From positions 14,096,280-14,160,279 of the forward strand of contig NC_080710.1 of assembly GCF_019097595.1 (NCBI RefSeq): a stretch of DNA of 64,000 nt. The letters run 5' to 3'. This document shows positions 1 to 10,753 of this stretch, piece after piece. The position numbers were made by a program, and so were the translations under genes. Source of the DNA: Hemibagrus wyckioides (taxonomy: Eukaryota; Chordata; Actinopteri; Siluriformes; Bagridae). The notes beneath the pieces were generated by a model. It did no database searches, was not told the DNA's origin, and saw only the letters and a program-made list of their open reading frames with translations. Position 1 is the stretch's first letter; each line of letters opens with the position of its first letter.

Positions 1-1
1 A

Positions 2-1982
2 GGACAGTTTGAGGAAGCAATCTGGCCTGAGGACGGAGGGAACATGACAGAAGGAGGTGATGGATTGAGTCTGGGGAGTGGTGGGTTTGAGGAAGTCACA
101 CTCCCTGATCTGGAGGAGGAAGAAGAAACACCGAAAATTCCTCAAATAACAGGAAAGAGCAGGAAAAGGAAAGAACTAGGTACACATAGGAACTACAAGG
201 TGAGCAAGTTTATGGAGCATTATGGTGGTCACACACACACACACACTAAATATTTGTGATACCAAAACCACACCGTCAGTTACATTCATTTATTTACTGT
301 CATTTTATAACAAGAGGCGGATGTATTGTTGTGGTGTTATCAGCAGGCTTGTAATTGGCCAGAGAAGCACTGCCCCTGCCATTGTCATTTCTCTAGTCAT
401 GATGCTAAGCATCGCAGACACAAGAGGAAAGGCTGCCCTCGCTGTCATGGCATCAAGGTGAGTTTTATTTTACCAGTAAGTATTATGTTTATTTACTAAT
501 TCAGTAGTGAGTAATCTGTTTTCTGAATTATTTAACCTTTTGGTATTTTTATGGTGAGTATCACAATGAGCTCTAGGTGCCAGCAGATTAGTAGTGCTGC
601 TAAGCAAATGTTGACTACTATTCAGTATTAAAGAGAAACCTTTTGGTCAGTTATAATTTATTTTATCCTGGGATAGTGTATTGTCATGTAATTTATCATG
701 ATATCAGTATTTTATAGTCACATCATTAGCTTTAAGTGTATGTGTGTCTGTATCCTTGTCTGTTTGTTCTTTAGACCACGGTTGGATCCAAGTCACTGAA
801 GACTAGTGATCACTCATTCCCGACAGCAGACCCTCTACCTGAGAAGCAGGATGAAAGAGAGGAATCTGAAAAAGGAGTAGAGGAAAAGAAAGAGACGGAG
901 ACTGAACTTAAAGACGAGTCTGGTAGCGGGGCAAACAGTCCACATCATGGTACGTGCATCTACCCATTCACGTTGTTTTACATTAAAGTAATACTTTTAC
1001 TTAGTAGGACAGTTTGTCTCTCCATCAGGGCCAGAAGTACAAGCATGGGAGTGCACTGAGGCAGACCCTTTAGCCAACCCTGAGGAAAGGGATGCTGATG
1101 AAGAGGAAGAAGATGAGGAAGATGAGTGGAAGGAGGGAGGACAATGTTCCTCTCCTCATAAATCTACAAGAGAAGAAGAGGTTCCAGCCACTGAACACTC
1201 AGACACATTTGTTCAGCCAGGAGAGAAAGAGATGGCACAGCAGAGCAGGCAGAGTCCCTTATCAGAAACACCTGTCTGTGCCAAGAACATCTCCCTAACT
1301 CCCAGTGGAGAGAAAGTTGTTCTCTGGACCAGGTCAGCATCTATACTGACAATCCTTTACAGCCTCATTCAGTAATACAGCTACATTCAATAATTCTATA
1401 CTTAGCTGGGTCATTAGAATATTTAAGTTGTGGTGCTGTTCTAATGACCCAGCTAAGATGGGTGTAGGTGAGGTTGCAAACCATTGTCCTTTGTCCTGTA
1501 TATTGGTCACAAATTTTGTGAAAATGTGATACTCGGGCACCATGTTACACCACCGTTTGCAGTTTAATCTCTAAGTTTTGTTTTTTGGTCCCTGCTTCCA
1601 GAGAGGCAGATCGGGTCATTTTAACAGCCTGTCAGCAGCAAGGGGCCAGTCAGAGCACATTCCAGTCTGTGTCAGCACAGCTTGGTAACAAAACTGCCAA
1701 TGAGGTATTTCCTCACTTTTTTTTTTTTTTTTTTTAAACAAATCCACCATTTTAAGTCAAGATAAATAAGGATCTAGAGTAGTACCTGAAATGCCTCTAT
1801 GTGGCATGTAATATGTTCATAACACATCCTAAAGCCTGCACTTACTAAGCATTTACTACGTTTTGTAGGTTTCCAAGAGGTTTCGGGACCTGATGCGGCT
1901 GTTTCATACCTCGGCTTGTCAAGCCAGCTCAGATGAGGAGGCCACTGAACAGCAGTCAGCTACTGATGAAGAGCAGGACTGA
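2..1982 (+). CDS. gon4l: GON4L (ugly duckling homologue), 3' part, six exons
   Basis: Nuclear transcriptional co-repressor needed for cell-cycle progression and blood development in fish (family knowledge). Exons read: 2-199 (open at the left edge), 344 or 347-457, 775-949, 1029-1332, 1602-1704, 1869-1982 (stop TGA 1980-1982), with GT/AG borders and compatible phases. The last exons encode the Myb/SANT-like C-terminal domain ([10 protein letters not shown] ... [20 protein letters not shown]), the hallmark of GON4L, followed by a short acidic tail ending DEEQD. The 344-457 exon is Cys/His-rich (HCPCHCH, then CPRCHG) and could bind metal. The 775-1332 exons are highly acidic with long Glu/Asp runs, typical of the disordered stretch before the SANT domain. 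The N-terminal bulk lies outside the window. The identification is firm; the exact start of the second exon is uncertain by 3 nt. Confidence 0.88.
1401..1457. repeat. Perfect 19-bp inverted repeat in a gon4l intron
   Basis: CTTAGCTGGGTCATTAGAA at 1401-1419 is exactly reverse-complemented at 1439-1457, separated by a 19-nt loop. It lies in the intron between the acidic exon and the first SANT exon. It could be a tiny MITE remnant or an RNA hairpin. Confidence 0.8.
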
Positions 1983-2590
1983 CACACACATCTCTGAGAG
2001 TGGGCTTTTAACAGACCAGCTAAAGACACTTGGGCTGAAATTGTACAACATGACTTGCACAATGCACATGACTAGCACAATGAGCTATGGATGTCGCATA
2101 TTAACCTTACACAGATAAATTTATCAGACAAACTGCCATCAACCTGATTATACATCAGGGACACTGTTTTATGGCAGTCCTGAAAATGAACATGCTGAGG
2201 TTTAACAGTTCAGTTTATCACCAGCTAATTAACTAAGAACGGCAGCTACTTGTTCTATTAACAGAGGAAAGACTTTATTTCCCCTTCACAATATACATAT
2301 TGTATACATTATAAATATAAGGTTGGGCAAGACCCAAATATGTACAGTATTTTTTACATAAGAAGTACATTTTCTTTCTTGTATGTTTGAGGTTTTGATG
2401 AAGAGAAAGTAGGAAATTTGTCTATAAATGAAAGTCTTATTAAAAGACTTCACTATTAATAAAACGAAAACGCTTGACAATATCAACACATTTTTATATT
2501 TGAGAACATGGGATGATTTTATTACCATTCTTGTTTTCTGAAACATCTTTTTGAAATGGAGCTGTAAACAAGTACCACATAACTCTAAAA
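1983..2590 (+). other. gon4l 3' UTR and downstream spacer
   Basis: No coding sequence follows the gon4l stop. An AATAAA at 2458-2463 is the best polyadenylation signal candidate. The open frames here lack homology and are AT-rich chance frames. Confidence 0.5.
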
Positions 2591-3060
2591 GAGTTATGTT
2601 GGATTCAGATCTGCTGACTGGGAAGGCCACTGAAGAACACTATCATGCTGGAAGTAGCCATTTGAAGATGTTTAATTGTCCATGAAAGGATGTAGTATCT
2701 CAGTGGTTAAGTTGCTGGACTACTGATTGAAAGGTTGTGTGCTTCAATCCCAGGACCACCAATCTGCCACTGTTGGGCCCTTGAGCAAGACCCTTAACCC
2801 TCAGTTGTGTAAATGAGATACATGTAAGTTGCTTTGGATAAGGGTGTCTGCCAAACATCCCTCGCCTTTACACCACCGGATTGTTGACACAAGGCAAGCT
2901 GGATCCATGGATTCGTTCTGTTGGTGCCAAATTCTGACCCTACCTCAAGATTCATTAGAACATTTTCACAACTGTCCAGATTTGGTGAACCTATGCCCAC
3001 TGCAGCCTCAGCTTTCTGTTCTTGGATAACAGAAGTGGAACCTTACCTACTCTTCAGCAT
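2590..3060 (-). mobile_element. Decayed Tc1-like transposon fragment, split by a SINE
   Basis: The two flanks (about 2590-2684 and 2870-3060) resemble pieces of the repeat at 38041-39180. Shared words include GGATTCA, 'gccaaattct', 'actgcagcctcag' and 'tttctgttcttgg'. The SINE at 2685-2855 sits in the middle, so it inserted later. No intact transposase frame remains. Confidence 0.55.
2685..2855 (+). repeat. tRNA-derived SINE
   Basis: It has an A-box-like 'ctcagtggttaagttg' near 2698 and a B-box-like GCTTCAATCC at 2741-2750. The body resembles the other SINEs of this window ('ccactgttgggcccttgagcaag'-type core), and the end reads 'ggataagggtgtctgcc', a tail common in fish SINEs. It is a retroposed copy rather than a functional tRNA because the acceptor stem and cloverleaf are missing. 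Confidence 0.65.
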
Positions 3061-3090
3061 TAGGGTTCAATATATATAATATTGAATATA

Positions 3091-3612
3091 TGCTGATCAG
3101 GCATAACATTATGACCAGCTGCCTAATATTGTGTTGGTCCCCCTTTTGCTGCCGAAACAGCCCTGGCCTGTCATGCACTGTGTATTATTCTTCAACAATT
3201 TGAGCAACAGTAGCTTGTCTGTTGGATCGGATCACACAGGCCAGCCTTTGCTCCCCATGTGCATTGATGAGCCTTGACCACCCATGATTCTGTCACCGGT
3301 TCACCACTGTTCCTTCCTTGGACCACTTTTAATAGATACTGACCACTGCAGACTGGGAACACCCCACAAGAGCTGCAGTTTTGGAGATGCTCTGATCCAG
3401 TCGTCTAGCCATCACAATCTGGTCCTTGTCAAACTCGCTCAAATCCTTACGCTTGCCCATTTTTCCTGCTTTTAACACATCAACTTTGAGGACAAAATGC
3501 AGAAACTTGCTCCTTAATATATCCCACCCACTAACAGGTGCCATGATGAGGAGATCATCAGTCTTATTCACTTCACCTCTCACTGCTCATAATGTTATGC
3601 CTGATCAGTGTA
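3091..3612 (-). mobile_element. Non-autonomous Tc1-like element, copy 1 (family A)
   Basis: It is bounded by inverted ends 'gatcaggcataacatt' (near 3094) and 'aatgttatgcctgatcag' (near 3592). The minus strand retains the N-terminal DNA-binding part of a Tc1 transposase ([20 protein letters not shown]...), but the catalytic half is absent. Three other copies in the window (10202, 36787, 49474) share the ends and internal sequence. Confidence 0.8.
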
Positions 3613-4169
3613 TAATATATGTAATGTTTTATGCATTCTGAAATGCTAGAGGGATTATGTGAAGGGAGTTACTGTAGACCAATTTGATCCAGTCTGGCCA
3701 TTTTCCATTGGCCTCTATAATTCAACAAGGAATAACTCCTAAATATCCAAGAGATGTGTTCGATTTAGATATATAATACTGCCTTTGGATTATTTGCAGC
3801 CAGGTTTATATGAGGAATCCTTATTCCCAATTAAGTTATTACAGTAAGCTTCTGAAGTAAGTGCTTCCACAAGTAAATATCATCACTGGTAACTGAACGG
3901 TGCCCAATACTGCTTACTATAGTACATAATATTACGAGAAATAGTTAGTACTACATTAAGTATGTTAAGTATGTGTTTTGATGATCCTCATAAAGATAGC
4001 TGAACGCCTTTTTCCCAAACACGGTCTTCAAACGCTCGCGGCTCTCAGCCAATCAGCGGCCGCCTGTCAGCGCTCGGTTATTCACTCTGAGCTCTGCTGG
4101 ACTGGTCATAAAGTATTGTTAGAAAGTTTGTAGAGCTGACTTAATTCAAGACACTGTCTTTCGGTAAAC
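3613..4169. other. Upstream region of the pdia3-like gene
   Basis: AT-rich spacer up to about 4000, then a GC-richer proximal promoter and 5' UTR. No gene is visible. Confidence 0.5.
4049..4067 (+). promoter_or_regulatory. CCAAT box with ERSE-like spacing
   Basis: CCAAT at 4049-4053 lies about 115 bp before the start codon in a GC-rich patch. Nine bases later the sequence is CCTGT. ER-stress response elements are CCAAT-N9-CCACG, so spacing fits but the second half-site matches at only two of five bases. A plain NF-Y site is the safer call. Confidence 0.4.
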
Positions 4170-7100
4170 ATGCTTTTTCCATATATCGCTATTGTTTGTC
4201 TCGGAGTCCTGCACAAAACGTTGCACGCGGAGGGAAGCGGCGACGTGCTCGAGCTCGGGGACGCGGATTTTGAGCGCCGTGTAGCCGAGCACGAGACCCT
4301 GCTCGTGGAGTTCTTCGCACCGTGGTACGCAGGATTGATTAAAGTGGACCTGATAGATATAGAGTTTGGTATTTCTACTTAAAATGAGACATTATATTTG
4401 TAGTAAAGGCATGATTTTGTACTGGTCAGTAGCCGTGTTAGGGTAACCACTTGGTTGGTGTGTGTTCTTATTGGGAATGTGGCTGCTGTGGAAGAGCTAA
4501 CTTTACATCAATGGGAGCTCTCCAGTTTTATACGTTCACAAGTATATACCACTTTATATACCATCAAATGGAAATAAGATGGATTTTCTTTAGTCACAGA
4601 ACTTTTTATTCCATTCGCAGTGAGTTGGTACACAATGATATTGTTTATAGCCCTGCTTTTTTGGTGTGTGTGTGTGTGTGTGTAAAGGTGATCTTGATAA
4701 AACCACATTTAATTCTAGTGACCCGTCCAAAAAGCAGATACCAATAAACCAATAATAAATAAAACTTGGATAATGGTGGGTTTCATTTCTTAATGTCAAA
4801 TGGGCTATTTATGAATTTTAAAAAGATCTGTAGTTCATATTTTGGTATATTACTTATTATGAGGGTATTGACCTGGATCATACTATGAAGGTAGCTCAAG
4901 TGGTTCAGGCTCTGGGTTGTTGACCGGAAGATCAAGGTTAAAGCCCCAGTACCACCAAGCTGCCACTGTTGGGCCCTTGAGCAAGGCCCCCAACCCATCC
5001 TGCTCCAGGGGTGCTGCATCATGGCAGACCCTGTGCTCTGACCCCAGTCCCCAAGCATGGGATATGCGAAGAAAGAATTTCACTGTGCAGTAATATATAT
5101 GTGACAAATAAAGACAACTTAACTCTATAACTTGGGGAGGTGGTGGCTCAAGTTGTTAAGGCTTTGGGTCGTTGACCGGAAGATCGGGGATTCAAGCCCC
5201 AGCACTGCCAAGGTGCCACTGTTGGGCCTTTGAGCAAGGCCCTTAACCCTCTCTGCTCCAGGGGTGCTGTATCATGGCTGACCCTGTGCTCTGACCCCAA
5301 CCTCCAAGGATGGGATATGTGAAGAAAAGGATTTCGCTGTGCTGTAATGTAATTTTATTTTGACAAATAAAGGCTATTTCTGATATGAACAGTATGCAAG
5401 GGTTAAGAGTAACTCAGGTAGTACTCTTCTTAGGAATGAGAGATGTATGTGCCATGTCAAGTCATTAATGCTTCAATTTTCATTCTGTCCACTGCACTCA
5501 AAGGTGTGGTCACTGTAAGAGGTTAGCCCCTGAATATGAAGCTGCTGCTACCAGGTTAAAGGGCAAAGTGCCCCTAGTGAAGGTAAGCACATGTACATAT
5601 CACTGCATCAACAGCATTAATCTTTTTGAACTCATGTTCAGACTTGATCGTGTTCTGCATGCTAGTGGAGGTTTAGATTTGCTTTGTCTGTAGTTTATTG
5701 CATGTAGAAATAATTGTTAAGCACCTCTCAACAGTCTTATGTCTGTACTAGAATTAGCCTACATGTACTTCACTAGAAAAAAATTATACACACAAAATGG
5801 TAAAATATAGATTTATTTTGGAAAGTCTTTGCTATCTTAGACAGTCATACAATTTTGGAGATCTGCTATGCAAAACAGATTTCCAACCCAGTTCTATTCA
5901 GTGGGTTTGTCACAGTGTGCATAACGAGGTCCTTTTTTCCTTTACTAGGTCGACTGCACTACAAACTCTGAGACATGTGAGAAGTTTGGGGTGAATGGGT
6001 ATCCCACTCTAAAAATCTTCCGAAATGGTGACGAGGCTTCTGCATACGATGGTCCTCGGACAGCAGGTGTGTGTTTTTAATTTGAATATGAATCCATATG
6101 AAGTTTGATCATGTAGTTATGCTTTTGAACTATGATCTCCATAGATGGCATTGTGAGCTATATGAAGAAGCAGTCTGGCCCAAGCTCTGTAGCTCTACAC
6201 ACTGAATCGGAGTTGGATACTTTCATAAACGATTTTGATGCCAGTGTTGTGGGTGAGTTATTATATTACTATCCATATTATGATTATTGTAAAAAAAAAA
6301 TGCTGACAGAAATGGATTAGCTTATGTGTTCATATGTCAGCACTAGAATCGGTTTGTTGAATTGATTTAATCAGTGATAGGCAGGGATTGGACAATTAAA
6401 TTGAAATACCTGGTTTTACACCACCGTAATTCATTAGTATGGTGTAGAGCCTCCTTTGATGGACAATGCAGCATCAGTTCATCATGAGAACAACAGATAC
6501 TGCACAGTGGACAGAGGAATATTGAGCTATTCTTTTGTTCTTTCATAAGTGGCAGAGTCTATTGTTATTTGCCTAGTAGGAAACTGCACACTTGTGATTC
6601 CCCTGCTACCAGTCCTAACAGCCTCTAAAACTCTAAGGAGAATTTAGACTCTGCCACTTATGGTTTTGAGTCAAAGTGAAAGGAGTGTGCTTTGTGTTCC
6701 AGGCTTTTTTTCAGGAAGTGACAGTCTGGAGCTTGCTGACTTTCTGAAGGCCTCTAGTGCCTTGAGAGACAGCTATCGATTTGCCCATGCCACAGACCTG
6801 GGAATAGGACTAAAACATGGTGTGGACGAAGAGTATGTTGAATATTGATTTAAACATAAACACATACAGAAAGAATGTAAATTTATATTTGTGGTGATAT
6901 TAATGCTTTTTTGTATCTTTAAATCCCCCAAGGTGCATCCTCCTTTTTCGGCCTCCACACTTGAATAACGTGTTTGAGGATAGTGTGTTGAAGTTTGCCG
7001 ACCCTGTCTCAACCTCAACGCTACGCACATTCCTCAGAAACAAGATGTCTGTTCTTATGCCAGTCAACATTTTGCTTTGTTTTTTTGCAGAATATCAAAG

Positions 7101-8946
7101 CTTGAGACAGTATTTGAGTCATCAAAACAGCACTGTATTTTATCCAAGAAAATTGTTAACAATGCCATCTATATTTGCGTGTGACTCTCATCCACATCAA
7201 TTTCCCACTCTTGGCTAATTCAGTGTTTTTGATTGTTCTCTTTTCTCTATTACAGTTTTGGCCTTTGTCCTCATCTGACCACTGAGAACAGAGACAGACT
7301 AAGAGAAACTGATCTCCTTACAGCTTATTACGATGTTGATTATGTGCGGAATCCAAAGGGTACAAATTACTGGCGAAACAGGTAAAGTGTGCCAGTTTGT
7401 GATACAGTGTGATTGGGTCTAAATCTCATGAGATTGCAGCTCTTACTTGTAATACCTAAACTAGTTTTTGATATTTTTTAGTTTGCTATTAATAAACTTA
7501 ACTTGGTTCTTCTTTTCAGGGTGATGAAGGTGGCGACCCGGTTCCTGTCTCATGGGTTGAGCTTCGCTGTGGCTGACTGGGAGGAGTTTCAGGAGGAGCT
7601 GGAGGAGGAATTTGGACTGCAGTTGTCTGATGGAGGAGAGATGCCCCTTATCAGCATCAGGACCAGAGCAGGACACAAGTACATTATGCAGGAGGAGTTC
7701 ACGTGAGTTTCCTTAAAAGTATGCTAAATTACCATTATAAAACCTGATCACAAATTTTAGAATAGATAGTACTCTTGTACTTCTCTTGTATATTACTTTG
7801 GACAGTATAGAATGATCAATTCTGGGGACCCCATGTCTTGCATAGTTTAGTGATTACATTGCTTTAACAAAGGATGCCTCAAGCAGCAAACTTTCGAGCT
7901 TTTTATGAGCTGAATCTGTCATCCCCCAGGCCTAGTAGTGAAAACGTTTGCTGTTTTTCACTTAGCCACAAGGAGGCATTGTTGAGTTAATGAGACGCCA
8001 ATGCATTTTAAAGTTGTGCCAATATATATATATTGTGTTTCTTACGCTTCTTTTGTCATAGGCGAGACGGTAAATCTTTGGAGAGGTTCATTGAGGATTA
8101 TTTTGCCAATCGCTTAAAGAGATACATCAAATCTGAGCCTGTGCCAGAAACAAATGATGGTCCTGTCAAGGTGTGAACACAGAGCTCTTGGTCATTTGTT
8201 TAGTAATGTTCTATTGCTGGTTATTTTTATTTTAAAAAGAGTCACATCATTAGGATTTCCTTTAACACAGGTGGTGGTGGCTGACAGTTTCAATGAGATT
8301 GTGCACAATCCAGAGAAAGATGTACTGGTTGAGTTTTATGCTCCATGGTGCAGTCATTGTAAAAATCTGGAGCCTAAATATACAGAGCTTGGAGAAAAGG
8401 TATGGGGAATTGTGAGATTGACACTGTACACCATCGACTCTCTGACCAGTGTATAATATTCTTTATCATCTAATATTTTAGCTGTCTGGTAATTCCCACA
8501 TTGTCATTGCCAAGATGGATGCCACTGCCAACGATATTCCTCCAAATTATGATGTACAAGGGTAAAGCTGGAATCTTTGTGCTTTAAGAACAAATTCTTT
8601 ATTGATGTTGCATTTTACTGAACATGGATATCACTTTTGTCTTTTAGCTTCCCAACGATTTATTTTGCTCCTGCTGGACAAAAAGACCAACCAAGGCGTT
8701 ATGAGGTACATATTATAGAGTTAAAAATCTGAAAGAGCAGACAACATACAGTTAAAAATCCACAGTTACAAATCTACAGTTAATTAATGGTCTGTATATT
8801 GAACACATTAGAAGGACCTGAATTTGTATTTTATGTGTCCCTATTTTGTCTCTTAGGGTGGACGTGAGGTCAGTGACTTCATCAGCTATCTGAAGAAAGA
8901 AGCTACAAATCCACTGGTCATTGGCAGTCTAAGGGATGACCTGTGA
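4170..8946 (+). CDS. pdia3: Protein disulfide isomerase A3 (ERp57)-like, 13 exons, 492 aa
   Basis: ER-lumen thiol-disulfide oxidoreductase that works with calnexin and calreticulin on glycoproteins. Exons: 4170-4324, 5504-5582, 5949-6066, 6145-6252, 6703-6832, 6933-7046, 7256-7381, 7520-7702, 8062-8170, 8271-8399, 8482-8561, 8648-8705, 8857-8946. They total 1479 nt, exactly 493 codons with stop, and 13 exons is the usual vertebrate count. It opens with a hydrophobic signal peptide ([13 protein letters not shown]). Domain a carries FFAPWCGHCK, split across the first intron; redox-inactive b and b' domains follow; domain a' carries [10 protein letters not shown], with Ser where the family normally has Gly. 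The C-terminus is RDDL, a KDEL-like retrieval signal unlike the QEDL of mammalian ERp57. It could be a lineage-specific paralogue rather than the strict orthologue. Confidence 0.92.
4889..5120 (+). repeat. tRNA-derived SINE with LINE-like tail, copy 1
   Basis: It lies in pdia3 intron 1. The A-box-like start is 'gtagctcaagtggttcagg' and the B-box region lies near 4935. A conserved core follows ('ccactgttgggcccttgagc'). The tail 'atgtgacaaataaag' matches the end of the LINE at 31046-33510. A second copy follows directly downstream in the same orientation. Confidence 0.75.
5136..5376 (+). repeat. tRNA-derived SINE with LINE-like tail, copy 2
   Basis: Same family and strand as the copy ending at 5120. 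It has 'gtggctcaagttgttaagg' as A-box, 'ggggattcaagcccc' as a good B-box, the same body, and a 'tgacaaataaag' tail. The two copies differ at many sites, so they are independent or old insertions rather than a fresh tandem duplication. Confidence 0.78.
6361..6663. mobile_element. Tc1/MITE-like repeat in pdia3 intron 4, with terminal hairpin
   Basis: The stretch from 'caattaaattgaaatacctgg' onward resembles a common fish Tc1-derived repeat. Inside it CATAAGTGGCAGAGTCT (6544-6560) is perfectly reverse-complemented at 6646-6662, giving a 17-bp stem whose right arm ends 40 bp before the next exon (6703). Confidence 0.55.
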
Positions 8947-9430
8947 ATTTGACCTGACAATGAGAAAAGTCCAATACAAAATCTCTGTCGACACTGTGGG
9001 GACACAGACAACATGAGTGTCATTTCATCCCCAAATTAGCACTCTTTTTTTCCCCTTTTTTTTTTTATAACAGGCTATAATATCATGAAGCAGGTAACAT
9101 GAAGCTGCGCTACCATTGCACACATGGACTATAAAACAACTGTAATTAAACTGTAATTTCATCTATAGGAATACACATATAATTGAAATTGTATTTCTGC
9201 AGTTTTCTTACAAATTTTCTTACAATTTTCTTTGTATTGTGAATGCTCAGGAAATTAAGTGTATTTTACACTGTTTTAAAGGTTTTATTTATGTTCTGTA
9301 TCAATATATTGGGAGCCAATACCCTGTATATATTGTCAACAACAAAGAATAATAATTTTAAGATATTGTTATTTGAGATCAGAACTAAGGAAAACATACA
9401 GTATTTGGCAAACTTTGTGTAACTTCACTT
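8947..9430 (+). other. pdia3 3' UTR
   Basis: AT-rich, non-coding sequence after the pdia3 stop. ATTAAA at 9145-9150 is a weak polyadenylation candidate; no perfect AATAAA is close to the stop. Confidence 0.4.
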
Positions 9431-9431
9431 A

Positions 9432-9434
<3 letters not shown>

Positions 9435-9505
<71 letters not shown>
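9435..9505. repeat. (TA)n microsatellite
   Basis: About 70 bp of uninterrupted TA dinucleotides. It directly abuts a Tc1 transposase remnant on its right, consistent with TA-targeted insertion. Confidence 0.95.
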
Positions 9506-9509
<4 letters not shown>

Positions 9510-9760
9510 TCAATATTTCAATATAACCCTATTGAAAACCTCTGGAATGTCATCAAGAGGAAGATGGGATGGTCACAAACCATCAAGCATAACTGAGCTG
9601 TTTGCTTTTTTGCAAAAAAACGCATGCAAATCGGGGTTATTCCTCCAAATACTGATTTCATAATGTTATTTAGCCAAAGCATTAACACAATTTGCATTTT
9701 GTTTTATTTGAGTTATTAAAGCTCTGCAAATGGTCTTGGGTTATTTTGATGTGTTGTCAT
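9506..9760 (+). pseudogene. Tc1-like transposase 3' remnant
   Basis: Translating forward gives NPIENLWNVIKRKMG, matching the region around the catalytic Glu of Tc1 transposases. The frame then breaks and the familiar downstream 'aatcggggttattcctcc' follows. Only the 3' end is left and it is not functional. Confidence 0.65.
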
Positions 9761-10201
9761 TTCCTTTAAATATACACTCTAAATAACAATAGTTATATTT
9801 TGAGTTTAGGAGAAATATTGTCAGCAGTTCACTAAAAATGAAACAAAACTGTTCATCTCACCAATACATGTGAATATGTAATGTGTCACAGTCAAATACT
9901 GCCCTGCATTCTTTTTTTTTTCCCTTTGCATCTTTTGCATTTATTTATTAAAATGCCAGTGTTTTATTTGGAGATGTCTAACTCTGGACTGTTCATTTGG
10001 ATGTTGTGGCCTTCTGTGACATATCTGTATTGCAATAATCACTGTCAGTCAGTGCACAGATAATATATTTTTAGCCCTTCTCTAGATAACCAATTTGTCA
10101 AAAGTTAAATGTCTTTTTCCTAAGTTATGCTGAGCACTTGCCTAATGTGTTTATCCTAATACATCGTTTAGTAGTTTACATCCTGAACACCAGTTAAGAT
10201 A

Positions 10202-10753
10202 TACACTGATCAGGCATAACATAATGACCACCTGCCTTATATTATGTTGGTCCCCCTTTTGCTGCTAAAACAGCCCTGACCCATCATGCACTGTGTATTC
10301 TGACACCTTTCTATCAGAACCAGCATTCACTTCTTCAGCAATTGGAGCAACAGTAACTCGTCTGTTGGATCGGATCACACGGGTCAGCCTTCTCTCCCCA
10401 CGTGCATCAATGATCCTTGACCGCCCATGACCCTGTCACCGGTTCACTACTGTTCCTTTCTTGGACCATTTTTGATAGATACTGACCACAGCAGACCGGG
10501 AACACCCCACAAGAGCTGCAGTTTTGGAGATGCTCTGATCCAGTCATCTAACCATCACAATTTGGCCCTTGTCAAACTCACTCAAATCCTTACACTTGTC
10601 CATTTTTCCTGTTTCTAACACATCAACTTTGAGGACAAAATGTTCACTTGCTGCCTAATATATCCCACCCACTAACAGGTGTCATGATGAGGAGATAATC
10701 AGTGTTATTCACTTCACCTCTCACTGCTCATAATGTTATGCCTGATCGGTGTA
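10202..10753 (-). mobile_element. Non-autonomous Tc1-like element, copy 2 (family A)
   Basis: The most complete copy of the family, about 550 bp. The left end 'tacactgatcaggcataac' is mirrored at the right ('gttatgcctgatcggtgta'). The minus strand contains the N-terminal DNA-binding transposase segment and lacks the catalytic domain. It lies between pdia3 and cct3. Confidence 0.85.

Noticed and set aside
5136..5240. tRNA gene suggested by good A- and B-box sequences
   Set aside because: There is no acceptor-stem pairing, and the sequence continues into a conserved SINE body and LINE-like tail; it is a retroposon.
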